Source: Paragyromitra xinjiangensis (lineage: Eukaryota > Ascomycota > Pezizomycetes > Pezizales > Discinaceae). Taken from it: a DNA stretch of 64,000 nucleotides. The DNA is taken from NCBI GenBank assembly GCA_038503065.1, contig JBCAMK010000005.1, forward strand, positions 2,170,001 to 2,234,000. Direction: 5' to 3'. The position numbers and the translations under genes are program-made. Position 1 is the stretch's first letter. Every line of letters begins with the position of its first letter. The notes beneath the pieces are model-generated. The model was not told where the DNA came from. It worked only from the letters and a program-made list of their open reading frames with translations, and searched no databases. Below, piece by piece: positions 36,371 through 48,867 of the stretch.

Positions 36371-36638
36371 TGCTGATAGGATCCATGACAATTATGGGTT
36401 CGTTGTTTACATTGGTGGTTGATGATCTACAGATAACTGATATGTATAAAACTTGGCGGATACGGTCACGTGACGTTGAAATTGTCAGTCACCATCCAGT
36501 TCATTATTATCAAACGTGGTGGTTTCTCCTATTTTACACCTGTGACATGCGATTTAAGTAGCCATATATTGGTTGAGTTAAAATCTGTGCCAAGAAACCA
36601 TCAGTAAGAAGATCGACCAAGAATATTAAGATAACGAC

Positions 36639-38070
36639 ATGGCACGAAGAGCATTTATGGGGCCAGCACAGATACTATCGATTCCTTCCAACCTTTTAGC
36701 CTATGCCCTAGTAACCTTCACTGCCATTCCTCCCATCCTAACTAATCAAGCTCACAAACAGTCAATCACACTCGCCCGAGAGATCATTTTGCCCCACGAC
36801 AACGAATCAACGTGGGGAGACCTGAGAATCACAGGCACTAGTGAATACAAAAACTCAGGAGCGTTAAACCCCCCTCAAATATAGGAGCTCCTTGTTTTAA
36901 AATTCTAAACTCGGAATCCCTTCTGAGTTGCGTCAGCACCAAAATCTGAAATCGAGCGAGCTTCCAGAACGCAAGGAATCTGTTTCCAGAATGCGAATTA
37001 ACACGTCAGAATCGATAGGAGTCGTACTAATGAGCCACTCCTACATAGGAAGCGGCAGGAAGCGGGAGTGGTCATTCTTGACGGCGTTGGATCATGTGAT
37101 ATTAAAAATAGCCCTAGCCCTAAGACTACAGACGCTAGACCTCGTCTACTCACGATGTCTTGAACTCACCAAAACCATGGCCACCATCATCCCATCCCAC
37201 TCCCCTCTCATTATGCTAAATATCCCAACAAATCTACACCTAAAGCTTACGAAATTAACTCAACAATTCGTAGGACCGTACAACAGTTTCTAGCTGCTAA
37301 TCAGATTCTAGATACAAGAATCTGGCCCCAATCTGATCATTCCTTCGATCCTGGCTTCTTCATCTCATACGCATTACCAACTAGACTATTCGTATCTATC
37401 TCCAAAAGCCTAATGTTTCCATCCCAAAAAAACAGCGCATTTAGTCCAGGGGCAGTAGCACGACTCATTCACAAACTTTCATTCTCATCTTCGAACTACA
37501 ACCAAGCCACTATTGCGACTCCCCTCTCAAGAAGGACTCTTCGGAACTACCGCATCGTTAACATGACTTTCGGAGGTTCCGGGCGGATCGAGCAAGCACC
37601 CAATACAGCACCATCTAACCAGACGACTATCAACGACCCACATTAGATGCAATAATACCAATATTTCTTTCCTCAAAGGCACCCCTAATCACGACACAGA
37701 GAAGCGATATCCACTTCAGAGTAGATACTATGAGGTGTCTACAAGCTTAGGTCCTATCGCTACGCTCGTGTAACTGTTCAATAGCAGGCTAATCGAGAAA
37801 TTCCTCTAAGAAATTCTCTGTATGAGCAAATTAACAAAGAACTTAAGAGCCACTTTGATCCCTTACGCTATCGAAGCACGGCAACCGCCGAGCATTTATA
37901 CACACCATCCCCTCAACACAAATTTAAAGCCAATACAAAACATCACCAATCTGCCTAAAGTGACCCCAAAATTTGTCATTAATGGAAGCGTCAACATTAC
38001 ATATCATGATTCAACGTCAGAAATCATATCACTCCGGCTTGGAGGTAAGCACTCTTGGGCTCGTGCGTAA
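36639..38070 (+). pseudogene. Coding-like relic in several frames, unknown family
   Basis: Four successive + frames (36639-36884, 36928-37293, about 37160-37646, 37822-38070) switch frame without good splice signals. The third reads most like protein (INSTIRRTVQQFLAANQILD, DHSFDPGFFISYALPTRLFV). The first has a hydrophobic stretch near its start that could be a signal anchor. I take the block to be a decayed gene or transposon with frameshifts. No diagnostic motif was found. Confidence 0.3.
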
Positions 38071-40379
38071 CGAAAAACGGCACCCGACCCACCGGTATGC
38101 TAACATTGATAACAAAAGCGGCGCTTAACCCCAGATCCCTCTCCTTGGTAGCCCAACAGAGAGGGCGGTAATGTCCGTTTCAGCGCTAATCTGAACCCAT
38201 GACCTCCCAGGGAAATCTAGCGGAAATCACATCCAACATTCATTCGTAAATGACTGAGTTAAGGCAATTGCGCCGGTTACTACATGTAGACATACCAGGT
38301 GGATGTGTTCATAGAGAGAGGATTGTTTCCTGCAGGGTACGTCAGACCGTCTGGGGAAGAACATGGCAAATGATTCACTCTGCCAGATGGTTTCAATCCG
38401 GCCTACTGGGTCCTTTTCCGGGCTCCATAAGACTACCTTACACATGGCTACCGGCAAGGCTTAAGGTGTTTCGTATTCGATCACCATAGGCCGATAATTT
38501 GTGCACGACCATATCATTGGTTGTCTAAAACCATACGGCAAACAAAAAGCCCCTCACAACCCATACCATAGGGAAATGTGATCAGTGCCCCTCATATCAC
38601 CTCAGACCACCCCAGGACTTGGGATTCCCCAGAAAACCAACTACAGTAACTTCAGACAAGGCTCACCCTAGCTCTTGGATAGCCACATGATCTCAACGAT
38701 GCCATCTTATCCACTTTTAATGAGTCCCCCTAAGTGAATCTACGACATTTTATCCAACAGAGCTTGAAGGCGGCTTTTAATCAGCATAAGAAGTACCCCG
38801 CAGATAAGAGCTCTACACTTAATAAAAAGGCACTAGTGAGATGCCTCAACCCCGAGAGGACAGTCACTGATTGAAGCTCAAACACAAAGCCCCGAAATTA
38901 GTTGCCAGAAAACGTGGCACATTGCAAAAAAATTCTGCTAACGGCCAAGTAGGGGTCGGAAAGGCCGCCAAAACCAAATTGGCTGGTCCCATTAGTCTGG
39001 TATGGTAGCGGCATTCGGGATCCGGTAGCTGTTACACAATTAGTGCCGTCCGAAACATCAGTTATGAAGTTAGTGAGGTACCGTTCTATCGGGACAAGGA
39101 AATTAGCAATGATCAACGTCATCACAAAAGGTTGAATCACATTCATCCGCAACCTGTGAGTAACTAAACATTTACGAATATACTCCGTGGCCTATCGGAA
39201 AACCCCACCAATAAACAGTCGGCCATAGAGATAGAGCAAATCAGTTGGGGAGTCGGTACCGAAAAGAAACAGGTGAGCAATTCCTGCATGCTCCACCTGA
39301 TCTATGATTAAGAGACTTTGCCTCACCTTCGTGTAAATGAATCAAAGTAGAAATGATAATTTCCTAAGATAGCTTAGCACTTTACATGACCAGTGAAGGC
39401 TGGTTGGAGTTTAATTGCTTCCATTGATCCGACCAGCTATGACTATAAGGATAATAACTAACCTATTTACTAAGAGCTCAAAATAGAACATTTCCTCGAT
39501 CACCACCAAAATTTGATAGATATACATTTCTACGATACGCTCTAACAACCCTAGCATTGGAGTTTCAAATTCCGGTGCCACTCAAGGGCCCACAAGCAAA
39601 TACAGAAGCGGAGAGGAGTAATAAAGATGTAGACAAAGATTTATAGGACAATTTAGTCAAACAGCACCCACAGGTCACTGCTAACTCAATTTTGAAAGGT
39701 AAATACCTGAAATGCGTGGAGCAAGAGTACCTTTTCTGCTCTATTATGGGCCTAAGTCTATAGGCTCTCAATTAAAGGCATAGTTTTATTGCAGCCCCAG
39801 ACTTGTTAACCCCGGACCATCCACTCATCAGCCTCCGAGAGTATTCCTAAGACTTAACGGTGAGGAAGCAGAAGATGATATATGAAGCAGCCTAGTTTTA
39901 AGGCCCATACACGGTGAAGGCGGTCAATGTCTGGTTGTATTAAGTTGCTGAGAAGTCTCGTGGAAAAGTGATATTATTCGTACTATTCGTACATTTTTGG
40001 CTAGACTTTTAGGGTTCTTGAGTCTCCTTTCTCATCCCTCCACCCTCCCTCTTTCCACTAGGCTTTCAGACCTTTCCTTCTTTTCTTTCCACAGGGCCCC
40101 TAGAATTCTTTCCCCATATTTTTTTCTCTTCTCTGGGCTTCCGGCTTGGAATTGCTGGGGGAAGAGAAATCCCAGGAGAAAAAAGCCTCATATTATTGGA
40201 ATGCCAAGAATTTACAAATAACTACTTAGCAACTTTATTTGCTCCAGCCTCAATTTTTGACCAGCCGATATCTCACGATGGTGAAATTTCCCGTTACTCT
40301 TCTAATCTTCCAGTGTTTCTCATCTAGGTACCGCGCTCTAGTATAAGTGTCTGAAAACGGGTAGGAACTTAGCTAGGTT

Positions 40380-41040
40380 GTAATACGCTAGTACGCAGCA
40401 GCCGCAGTAGGGGGCTGCCACAGGGCATATCAAAAGGCTATCACTTAGAGGTATTTAAAGGCGCCTAGTCGTGCTAGGGCACGAGTACATCAGCGTTCGC
40501 AAGTTTTAGCGGTTAGTCTACAACTATTAGGATCGTGAGTTACCACTGACTAGCCTAGCCAGAACTCAAGGCTAGACGTTGGTGAATATCAGACTGGAGT
40601 TATTGGATAAGGAGATACATGTAGTAGTTCGGTTACATCCAGGTACAAGAAGGCAATCGGCTAAGTACACCAAGACGGGAACTATTGCCGGTTTTCTCGA
40701 ATAAAGGTGATAACCCGTTCATCACCTGATCATACTACCCGGGAAATAATATGATAGAGCTATTGGCTTAGATTTAGACGTTAATGGTAGGTTCCTCGAT
40801 GTTACTTCGGGCAACAGTCTTAAATGATACGTGCTACCCAACTATTTAGAGTAGTCTCTGCGAGTTCCTCACTACTAAAGCTAAGTGCGGAGCTAAAAAC
40901 AAAGCTTACTCTGTTAAAGAGCAGCTAATAAGATCAAATACGACGATGAAGAGAGCAGCCAACCCCAATCAGCTTGGAGGGGGCTAGACCGCCCTGATAT
41001 AATTGCGTCTTTTGAACGTTGCAGGGTTAGAGTGTGGGGA
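40380..41040. repeat. Degenerate dispersed repeat copy
   Basis: About 40394-40420 carries, in reverse orientation, the CCCCTACTG..GGCTGCTGC block seen near 29223 and 21159. About 41007-41035 shares GTCTTTTGAACG followed by AGGGTTAG with about 11006-11036. Confidence 0.5.
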
Positions 41041-41368
41041 TATGGCAGAGGCGTGTTTGCTGTCTCAACATCATAAGTCTGACAGGAATACGATTAGCCT
41101 TGCGTGCCGTGATCTTCGACAACAATTGCGGAAGTTACGGAACTTTATTTGGACCTTCACTTCACGACGCTGAAGTCTCAGTTAATTGGACAGTATTATA
41201 GACTTTGATTTCCGCATGAACAGCGCCATACGCATGCGAGCGGCCGGGAAATCTCGGTGCTTATGACGACGGTCCTGCTGCGGATCACGGTACTAACATT
41301 TCGTCAAATCAGCGCAATCAAGCGAACTCAGACAACCCGCTAGGCACTCTCATACGAATCACGCCGCA

Positions 41369-41384
41369 TACGTACGTACGTACG
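41369..41384. repeat. (TACG)4 microsatellite
   Basis: Four perfect TACG units in the relic island. Confidence 0.85.
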
Positions 41385-42700
41385 ACGTGTAGATCTTGTT
41401 GGATTTCTTTTAATTTCGTCGCTATCCTGCGAGCAAATAATAATTGCTTTTAGTACGAAGAGTGAGACACTCAACAAAGGAAAGAAAAAAAAAGCCATTT
41501 CTATTTATGGTCTTTAAGCCACCTTTCCCCAGATTGTGTGATTGTCAGTGTTCTGGAAGGGACCTATTTAAGGTTCTTACTAATACTAAAGGGTTGGAAT
41601 TGTGCATAAACAAACAATACCAACAGCGCAGGCGCGCGGAGGAACGAACGGCATTGTTGGTGTGGTGTGGTGTGGTGGGTTGGAAAGAGTTCAGATGAAA
41701 AGATGACGCACGGACCTATCATAGGCAAGAGAAAGAAACGCCCGAATCTCTTAGCCTCATCCAATCTCCAAATGCATTTTGCAAAAGGGAAATTATGGAC
41801 TGCCTTTTGATGAATCACCGAGAAGAAAAAAATAATGTGGATTTGGACGCCACAAAGCAGTGAGATTTCATGCACCACCGACTAATTGCGTTCGCATTGA
41901 TGAGTTGCTGAACCACGGCTCAGACAGATCCAGGCACCGGTTGTTGAGCCGCACTCGCGCCCTATCACGAGAAAGCAAAGCGAAGAGAAAAGTTCTCGAC
42001 CAATTTTGGGATGAACTGCTTCGTCAGGCATGCATAGAATATCAGTACTATATCCCCACTCTATCTCAGGAGCTATCGGTAAACCACGGTTTTGAATAGA
42101 AAGTGTTACAGACTTAGGCAAAAAAGGAATCTCTGTTAACAAGTCAACAAGGACCTAGGGAGTTGCTGCAGGTGCCCCTGGACTTGCCCTCATCCAGCCA
42201 GGGCACGCCAGGGATCGCCAAGCGCCGCCTGCAGGATGGGTACCCTGGCAAGCTGGGGAGGGAAGGAAGGAAAGATCCAACCTTCCGCATAGAGCTCGGG
42301 GGAAGGTTTTCTCGATGAGGTTTTGGACAGAATGTTTGAACTCACGTAGAGTGGTGTTATTCCGTCGAGCTGAATACGCGAGGTTCTTGCACGAGAGAGC
42401 TATGTTTGATCTTGTGTAGCGGCTAGGGCTCTCTTATTCCTGCGGGGAGCACGTAAGATGTAGGTAGAGCCGCGCCGGTACTGGCCGCGCAAGTGCGATG
42501 TGATATTTCGAGAGCAGCAAGTAGAGTATCGTCGGTTGAGGTTCCGTTCCCCGCACTTTGTTGTTCCTGGAGGCTAAGATGCATCATACCTTGCTCTAAC
42601 GGCGGGCCTTCAATTTTAGGAGGAGGTATAGATATTAAGCTGGGGGAGAGGGTTTTTTTATTTTTCTTGCAAGGTGTTCATTATGTAGGAAGGAAGCTCA

Positions 42701-44005
42701 TTCTCACATCTTACGAGATTTATGCATAGGACTTCGCGTCCACAATCGTACGTGGGGGGGGAGGGGAGATGGAGTACGTATGTAGATGCTATGCCAGATC
42801 CCACGTAGAGCAAAGCACTGTAGATGCCTCCCTCACTTCACCTTGCTTGCTTGTTCCGTTCTACGGCTCGAGTTCCGGATGCGCGCTGCTAGAGAAACTG
42901 AACACCCTCGCAGGTCTGCAAAGTGTTCAGGATCCGCAGTCCTTCCATCCATCCGCTGCCCCTTCATGTTATTCCCTTCCCTTCCCTCCCCCATCATCTT
43001 GTGGTTCAGCCCAGATCAGATCAGATCAGATCAGATCAGCTTTCTCCCACGTTCATTCCGCGAAGGAAGAAGGACATTCATTCATTCAATCAATCATTCA
43101 ATCAAACGAAACCCCTTTGCCCAGGAAGTGTTCCTGCGGCCCAGCTCACAACATAGTAGCCACTCGTGCGTGTGGGTGTGTATCGTGCTCATCATACTAT
43201 CACGGATCTGGTCAACCAAACCAGCTTTGTCGACGGGCGCCTCAGTCTCTCTCTTTCTCTCTTTCATTCTCACATTCTCTCTGGCTCGCTCGCTTCCCCC
43301 TTCCTGTCCAAACAGCCGGAATGCAATTGAAACTCTCATCTTGACAGCGATTCCCACTCCGTATCCCGCTATTCCACTGCGGTGCTATTCCATGTGTCCA
43401 GATCTACAGGACCATTTCCTATTCTACCCATAGACCCGTACCGGCAATCTACCCTACGCCTGTCTGTACTCTAGGCACTCTAGTCAGATCACAACTTTAC
43501 TCTACCTACATACCTCGTCTGCTGCCTACCTACCGACAGACAGACCCCTCCGCCTTCTCACCCGCCCCCTCCACGACGCCAACCGTCCCCACCGTCCTCC
43601 TCCCACTACCGCTACCGTCACCACCTACCTATCTCACTCACAAGATCCAATAGCATACAATAGAGAATTCCCCCCCCTCCCCACCCACACCCACACCCAC
43701 TTACTCACATACACCAAAATCGATCACAGCCAGGCAATCCAAAAAAATACTCCAGTTTACTCGTGAACTTCTGCACCCGGAACCCCATAGTGAACCGAAG
43801 TCCAATAGTTACGCAAGGGGGCCTCGTATCTAAAACTCGGCACCCCCCCCCCCCCATCATCTGCAGCTGGCCAGGGGGTACTTCGTTCCAATCGTCTCCC
43901 ACACATACCCATTCACACGCACAGCCAGAAGTAACAAAGACAATCTGATACATATTTTTTTTACGCTGTTTTCATTGTTTTTCACGTAGCAGCGTGGTTC
44001 CTATC
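42701..44005. promoter_or_regulatory. RhoGAP upstream region, pyrimidine- and microsatellite-rich
   Basis: Long C/T-rich upstream stretch typical of fungal promoters and leaders. It contains a GATCA pentanucleotide run (about 43012-43039), ATTC/AATC-type repeats (about 43074-43105), a CT tract (about 43236-43282), CCCACA repeats (about 43672-43700) and a 13-C run (43843-43855). Two overlapping frames here (42769-43344 and 42786-43433) are Ser/Pro/Leu-rich by-products of this composition. Confidence 0.5.
43012..43039. repeat. (GATCA)n microsatellite
   Basis: About five and a half tandem copies of the pentamer AGATC, about 970 bases upstream of the RhoGAP start. Confidence 0.85.
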
Positions 44006-46278
44006 ATGGTCAAAAAGGATCCTAAAACCGTTTCCGGGGCCAACACCACAAGCAGCAGGAACAAGCAGCAGCTCCATGAGAGCCACAAGACAACAGCCGC
44101 AACGATCGCAAAGGTAGCTGCAGTTCAGGAGGAAGTCAAGCAGTCGTCCCTCGTGTCCCTTGGAAACGGCTCCTCCGAACAACAACCTCCGAGAGCCCCA
44201 CCCAAGGACTCAAAGAAACATCTTTTACTGAAGGGACAGCAGCCGCCGTCCAAACCAGCTATGGCCCCGAGCGCTACGAGCACGGCAGCAGCCATTTCAC
44301 GGATCGCCGAGAATGGGGCTCCACCGTTAAAGCTGAGCATGGGAGGCCAGTCGAAGAGCCGCTTGAAGGGGATGCCGAAATCGTCCAAATCGGCATCGAA
44401 ATCGCTGAATTCCCTGTCTTCCGGCTCCCCGGCGTCCAGTAGGCACCATTCCTCGCCCTCGTCACCAGGATCTGAGAACCCACCACCGTTGCCGCAACGA
44501 CCCCATCCGCAACGTTCCACCTCTGCGGAAGGAGCAGGGTTGTTTAGTATGGTCAAGAAGGGTCGGGAACAGATCCAGGCCGATGGATCGAAGGTTGCCA
44601 AGTTCTTCAACAAAAAGTCTCATTCAACGTGGAATAAAATTACAAAGAAAGAGAAGGATTCAAAGTCGGTAAAGTCGAACGGGAACCATAGGGACACGAG
44701 TAATGATGTCGATGTGTTCGGTATGGAGTTGAAGGATGCTGTGATGAAGACACGGGTCGTGAAGGAGCGGAAGCAGAGCGGTGATGCAGCATATTGGATG
44801 CCGGCGTTGGCTTATAGGTGTTTACAGTATGTATTTTACTGTCCTGGAGAGGCTTTTAATCAAGGAGTATATCCATTAATTGTACGTGACATAAACCAGG
44901 TATCTGAATGTCCACGGGCCACACGAACTGGGTATATATCGGATATCGGGGAGCACGGCCGTAGTAGAGGAGCTGCGAGCGGAATTCAAGATTCGTATGT
45001 CTTATCTTCGACTTTTTCATCCTTATGACTTTAGCAACTAACGAACCGTCTTTACATCTTAGATCACGATATTGATCTTTTTGATAATCCGCCGGACGAT
45101 CTTCATACCGTCTCCTCGTTGTTGAAAGGATGGTTTAGATCGCTTCCTGCGGCTATTCTCCCAGATGATGTCCAAAAGCGGGTATATGAAAAGTGTAAAG
45201 ACGTCACAGACGCCATTAAGCCGCCTCAAGCTTTTATCGACGAATTATCAAACCTTCCTCCATATGTAAGTCAATATCTACAACTATTTAATGTATACAT
45301 AAACTTACCTCTCAGAATTATTACCTTCTCCACCATCTTTTTTCTCATCTTAGCGCCATCTCTGGGGCCTCTGATGTGAATAAAATGGGTCTCTCCAATC
45401 TCGGCATGATTTTCTGCAGTACCCTCCGCATTGACCGCTTTTGTTTCAACTGGCTCGTTAACAGCTGGGCCGATTGCTGGGCTGGTTGTTTGACTGAAGA
45501 GGATGAATACGAGCGAACTCTTCCTATCCCCCGCCGGTACCCCTCCAACGCTTCGAGTTTGTCAAATCATTCTCCGGAATCCCGCTCCCGCGCAACTTCC
45601 AGAGCAGAAACCTTCCCGCACAGTAATAGCAGTAGCAGTGGGGTCGACCGTTGGCCAAGCAACTCTTCAAGTCGTAGACAGCAGTCTAATAAGTCGCCAG
45701 TACTCTCCACTGGCCGCAGGTCAACCTCAAAAGCATGCAGTGAACGCTATATCGAAGCTGAAAGAGAGCGTGAGCGCGAAGTCCGCAAGCGTGAAAAGAA
45801 AAGGGAGAAGGAAAAGTCCAAATCACGCGAACGAGAACGGTCTAAAGAGAAGTCCCGCTCGCGTGAACGTAGTAGAGATAGTGACAGTGAGCACTACACC
45901 GATGCACGCGAAACTCCCATCCCTACGCCACCACCCGCTCCTACACCATCTCCGAAGCCGCAGAAGCCCCGAGCAAGATCTCCAGAAGGCTCGAGGTGTG
46001 CTATCAGGAAGAAGGATATCGATGAACTCAATAACTTGCGTATTGATACAACCCAGACAATCCCAAGATCACCGGCACTGAAAACAGGGAAGTTATCAAC
46101 ATATAGCAAGGATTCGGATCAGCACAGTTTGAATGTGGAGACAGGGTGTACTCCGAGAGGGAGTTTTAGTAGTGAGGCAGGGCAGGGGCGAAAGATGGAT
46201 CCGCCTTCAACGCTAGGGATGCCGTTGCCAAGGATCGAGCCGATTAGTCCGATGATGAAGGATGGGGCGATGTTGTGA
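44006..46278 (+). CDS. Rho GTPase-activating protein (RhoGAP domain)
   Basis: Stimulates GTP hydrolysis by a Rho/Cdc42-type GTPase and so should affect polarity or the actin cytoskeleton. Four exons, 44006-44826, 44900-44994, 45063-45265 and 45316-46278, give 693 residues. Residues 1-250 are Ser/Pro/Lys-rich and include a PPPLPQRPHPQ SH3-type motif. The RhoGAP domain runs from about 260 to 440: VFGMELKDAV, YWMPALAYRCLQYL, the arginine-finger loop ELGIYRISGS (Arg near 288), LHTVSSLLKGWFRSLP, and ASDVNKMGLSNLGMIFC. The loop and the LLKGWFR motif are closer to the Bem3/chimaerin type than to Sac7. The C-terminal ~250 residues contain a dense Arg/Glu/Lys/Ser stretch (about 485-545), then Pro-rich sequence. 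The start is the first ATG; the frame extends upstream only to a GTG. Confidence 0.9.
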
Positions 46279-48867
46279 CTGCGTGGACATTAGAAATGGA
46301 TTGGACCGCCTTTCGGTGAAGCGACCTGGGATGGAAGTTTGTTTTTTCTTTTGCTGTTTTTTTAATTTCTTTTAATACTGCAGGTGGTGCGTTTGGGGCT
46401 GTTGGATTTCTCATTGACTCTCTGGCAGGGCTCAGTCGGGTAACAAACCCCGAAGCTCCCCTACTCTATGTTTCTTTCTTGTTTCTTAAAGTTGGCTTTC
46501 ACTTGTTTATTCCCCTGATTTTTGAGTACAGATTTTTCTTTTTTCCCTATCTCTCTAGCGACTGCTTTTGGTGGCTTTTTTATTTTTCTTTCCTTGTTCT
46601 ATGGGTTGGAGTTGAGCGTAGCATTTTCTCGTGCATTGTTTTTTCTAAGTGTTTAGTTTCCTAATATTGTCGGTGTGGGTGCTATGGGTGATACGAGTTT
46701 CGTTCTGTTGTGAGACGGTCCCGAGTGAAGCTCGGAGGATCGGGGTGGGGGCTGCGTCGGTACCTGCGGTGATCAGTGCCTGCATGAATATAAGGCGTAC
46801 TATGGAACTGACTGTACCAAACTGGACTGGACTGGATTGGCGCGATGTTATTTTGTTTCCTTCTTTCATTTTCCTTACTCTCACTCACTCTCGCTCTCAA
46901 GAGTCTCGCTCACTCTGCCCAAAACCACTCTCATTTGCTCTTTTCCTTTCCTTTTCCTGTTTTTTATTTTCTTGCTGTCGTTTGCGAGTGGGGGTGTTTA
47001 TTGTAAGTGCTTTTTTATTAGAGTTGAGATACCCCCGGGGTTTAGCTGAGAGGTAAACTGGAATTGGGGATCGACGGGGGGGGATGTGTAAACAGCTGAG
47101 AGTGGATTGGGAACTTAATTGAAGTGCTGGCTTTGGATTAGTTTTGGGAGCTACATTTTATCGAAAGACCAAAATCAGTCCTATCCTACGATATGATTGG
47201 GGTGTCTTCTGCGGTTTATCATTACGTCATGTGCTCTCGTGGAGGTTACCTGAGGGACTGTTTGAAACGAGCGGTTGGCTTAATGAGGGTATGCATATCA
47301 CGTAGGAGATGGTGTATATGGTGGCAGGTGAAGTGATGAAGTCATCAGATGTGGTTCGCTGTGCCAAGGTTTTGTCGAATCAGCAATAGGGTTTAGCTAT
47401 GACAGGACTACTTTATGCTAGACTTGGGTTGCTGGATCCGGCTAGGATATGTCCACGACATCTTCGAGTTCAATGCGGGTATAGGAGTGAAGTGGAATAG
47501 TCATACTCAGGTATTTGATGTGCAAAATTCCCTCTTTCTAAACCCCCACATTTGTAATTGGACGCTGAGGGTTTCCTAACCTGCTATAATGGCTCAATCT
47601 CTAAGCTATAGGTCATCCGTCCAAAAGCGGAAGGTTCACATGACTATCATGTGTATGTGCTCTGCATAATCCAGATATATATCTAGTACTCGACTCCATC
47701 GGAAGATCCGTTCACGTCATCAGTTTATAAACCCGAGTGATAATTGGTGATTCCAACCCGTCTTATAGAGGGTCGGTGCGTGCAGGTCATGTGGGCTTGA
47801 GATTCAGTTCTTGAAAGAGTTCCTTCTCGTGATGGATCTAATTTAGAAGGGTTGTGGATTCTCTTAAGTATCCATCTCACTGTTATCGTACGGTGTTTCG
47901 TTGTCAGTCGGAACAATAAAAGACTAAGGAAACAAGGAACTGTTACCCTCACACAGAATGTAGTCTCGCAATCGACGTTCGTTTGCTCTGAATAAGGGGG
48001 TTCTATACGCACCGGGTACTCTTGGGATAAGTCGACTACGGTTGGGGGTGGGTCGAGGTGGTGTTTACGAGAGGATGTTGTGGCGTTGGGTTAATTACAT
48101 AAGGCTCCTCCGATGACACTACGTCCTTTATTAAGGATGGGTTTAGTCTGATAGAGGTAGACATGATACTCTATGGCCGGGCTGGTATTGTGGCAAACAT
48201 GATTTTTCGGTTCATGTTTATTGTCTATTGCTTTGGGTAGCTAGGATACTAGAGGGGAACTATCTAGGGTTGTACTCTTCATACTTACATGTATGTTCTC
48301 TGGTTATCGTGGATTGCTAGATTAGATGGTAGGACGAGGTAGAATGTAAAATAGACGAAAGAAAGCAGTATACCAAAATGAGTATCTACCACGATCCATC
48401 CAAACCAACATGACCATCTCTATGTAAAGGTAACGAGGATAGGGTTTACTCGCAGCAGACGAAATCCATCTCTTTCCCTACCCACACGACTGCATAAGCT
48501 CAATATTGATACGAGTGACCGATCATGTCCAGCAAATACCGCGGACACTATACTTTTAATTACAACCTGAACTAAAGATTTTCCAGATCTATGATATGTA
48601 AGATCGCCACCAAACCCTATATCCAACAGAACAAAAACGGACCAACTCCCGCTGCGGCGTTAAAAGCCTCCCAAGTGAGGGAAAGACCCCACTACAATGG
48701 TGAATATACTAACACCGATAATAACCCAAATCTATGTATTTATCCCTTCCCTCCTCCTCCATTCTCCTTCTCCTCCCCAATTCTCTTTCTCCTCCTCCCC
48801 ATCTAACCCCCGTGCATCAACCTACACACCGTCAACCCCATCCCAAAAACAAAACACAGACACCTAC
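46279..48867. other. Intergenic
   Basis: The first ~400 bases are T-rich and probably the RhoGAP 3' end. The remainder shows no supported gene. Short overlapping frames occur on both strands. TACATGTA lies at 48286. The stretch just before 48868 is C/T-rich on the + strand and would be downstream of the minus-strand oxidase gene. Confidence 0.4.

Larger units (their letters stand above)
36371..42700. other. Long relic island
   Basis: The antiporter upstream region (to about 36.6 kb) is followed by ~6 kb with no gene I can support. TACATGTA occurs at 38281 and 40616. A small + frame at 41860-42099 (79 codons, Arg-rich) is possible but lacks any mark of a gene. A short GC-rich block with repeated CCAGG/GCCAGGG words lies at about 42160-42260. 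Confidence 0.4.

Noticed and set aside
42769..43433. Two overlapping ~200-codon + frames
   Set aside because: They run through microsatellites and CT tracts of the RhoGAP promoter; composition explains them.
46649..47056. 135-codon + frame
   Set aside because: T-rich sequence downstream of the RhoGAP gene gives a hydrophobic frame with no conserved pattern.
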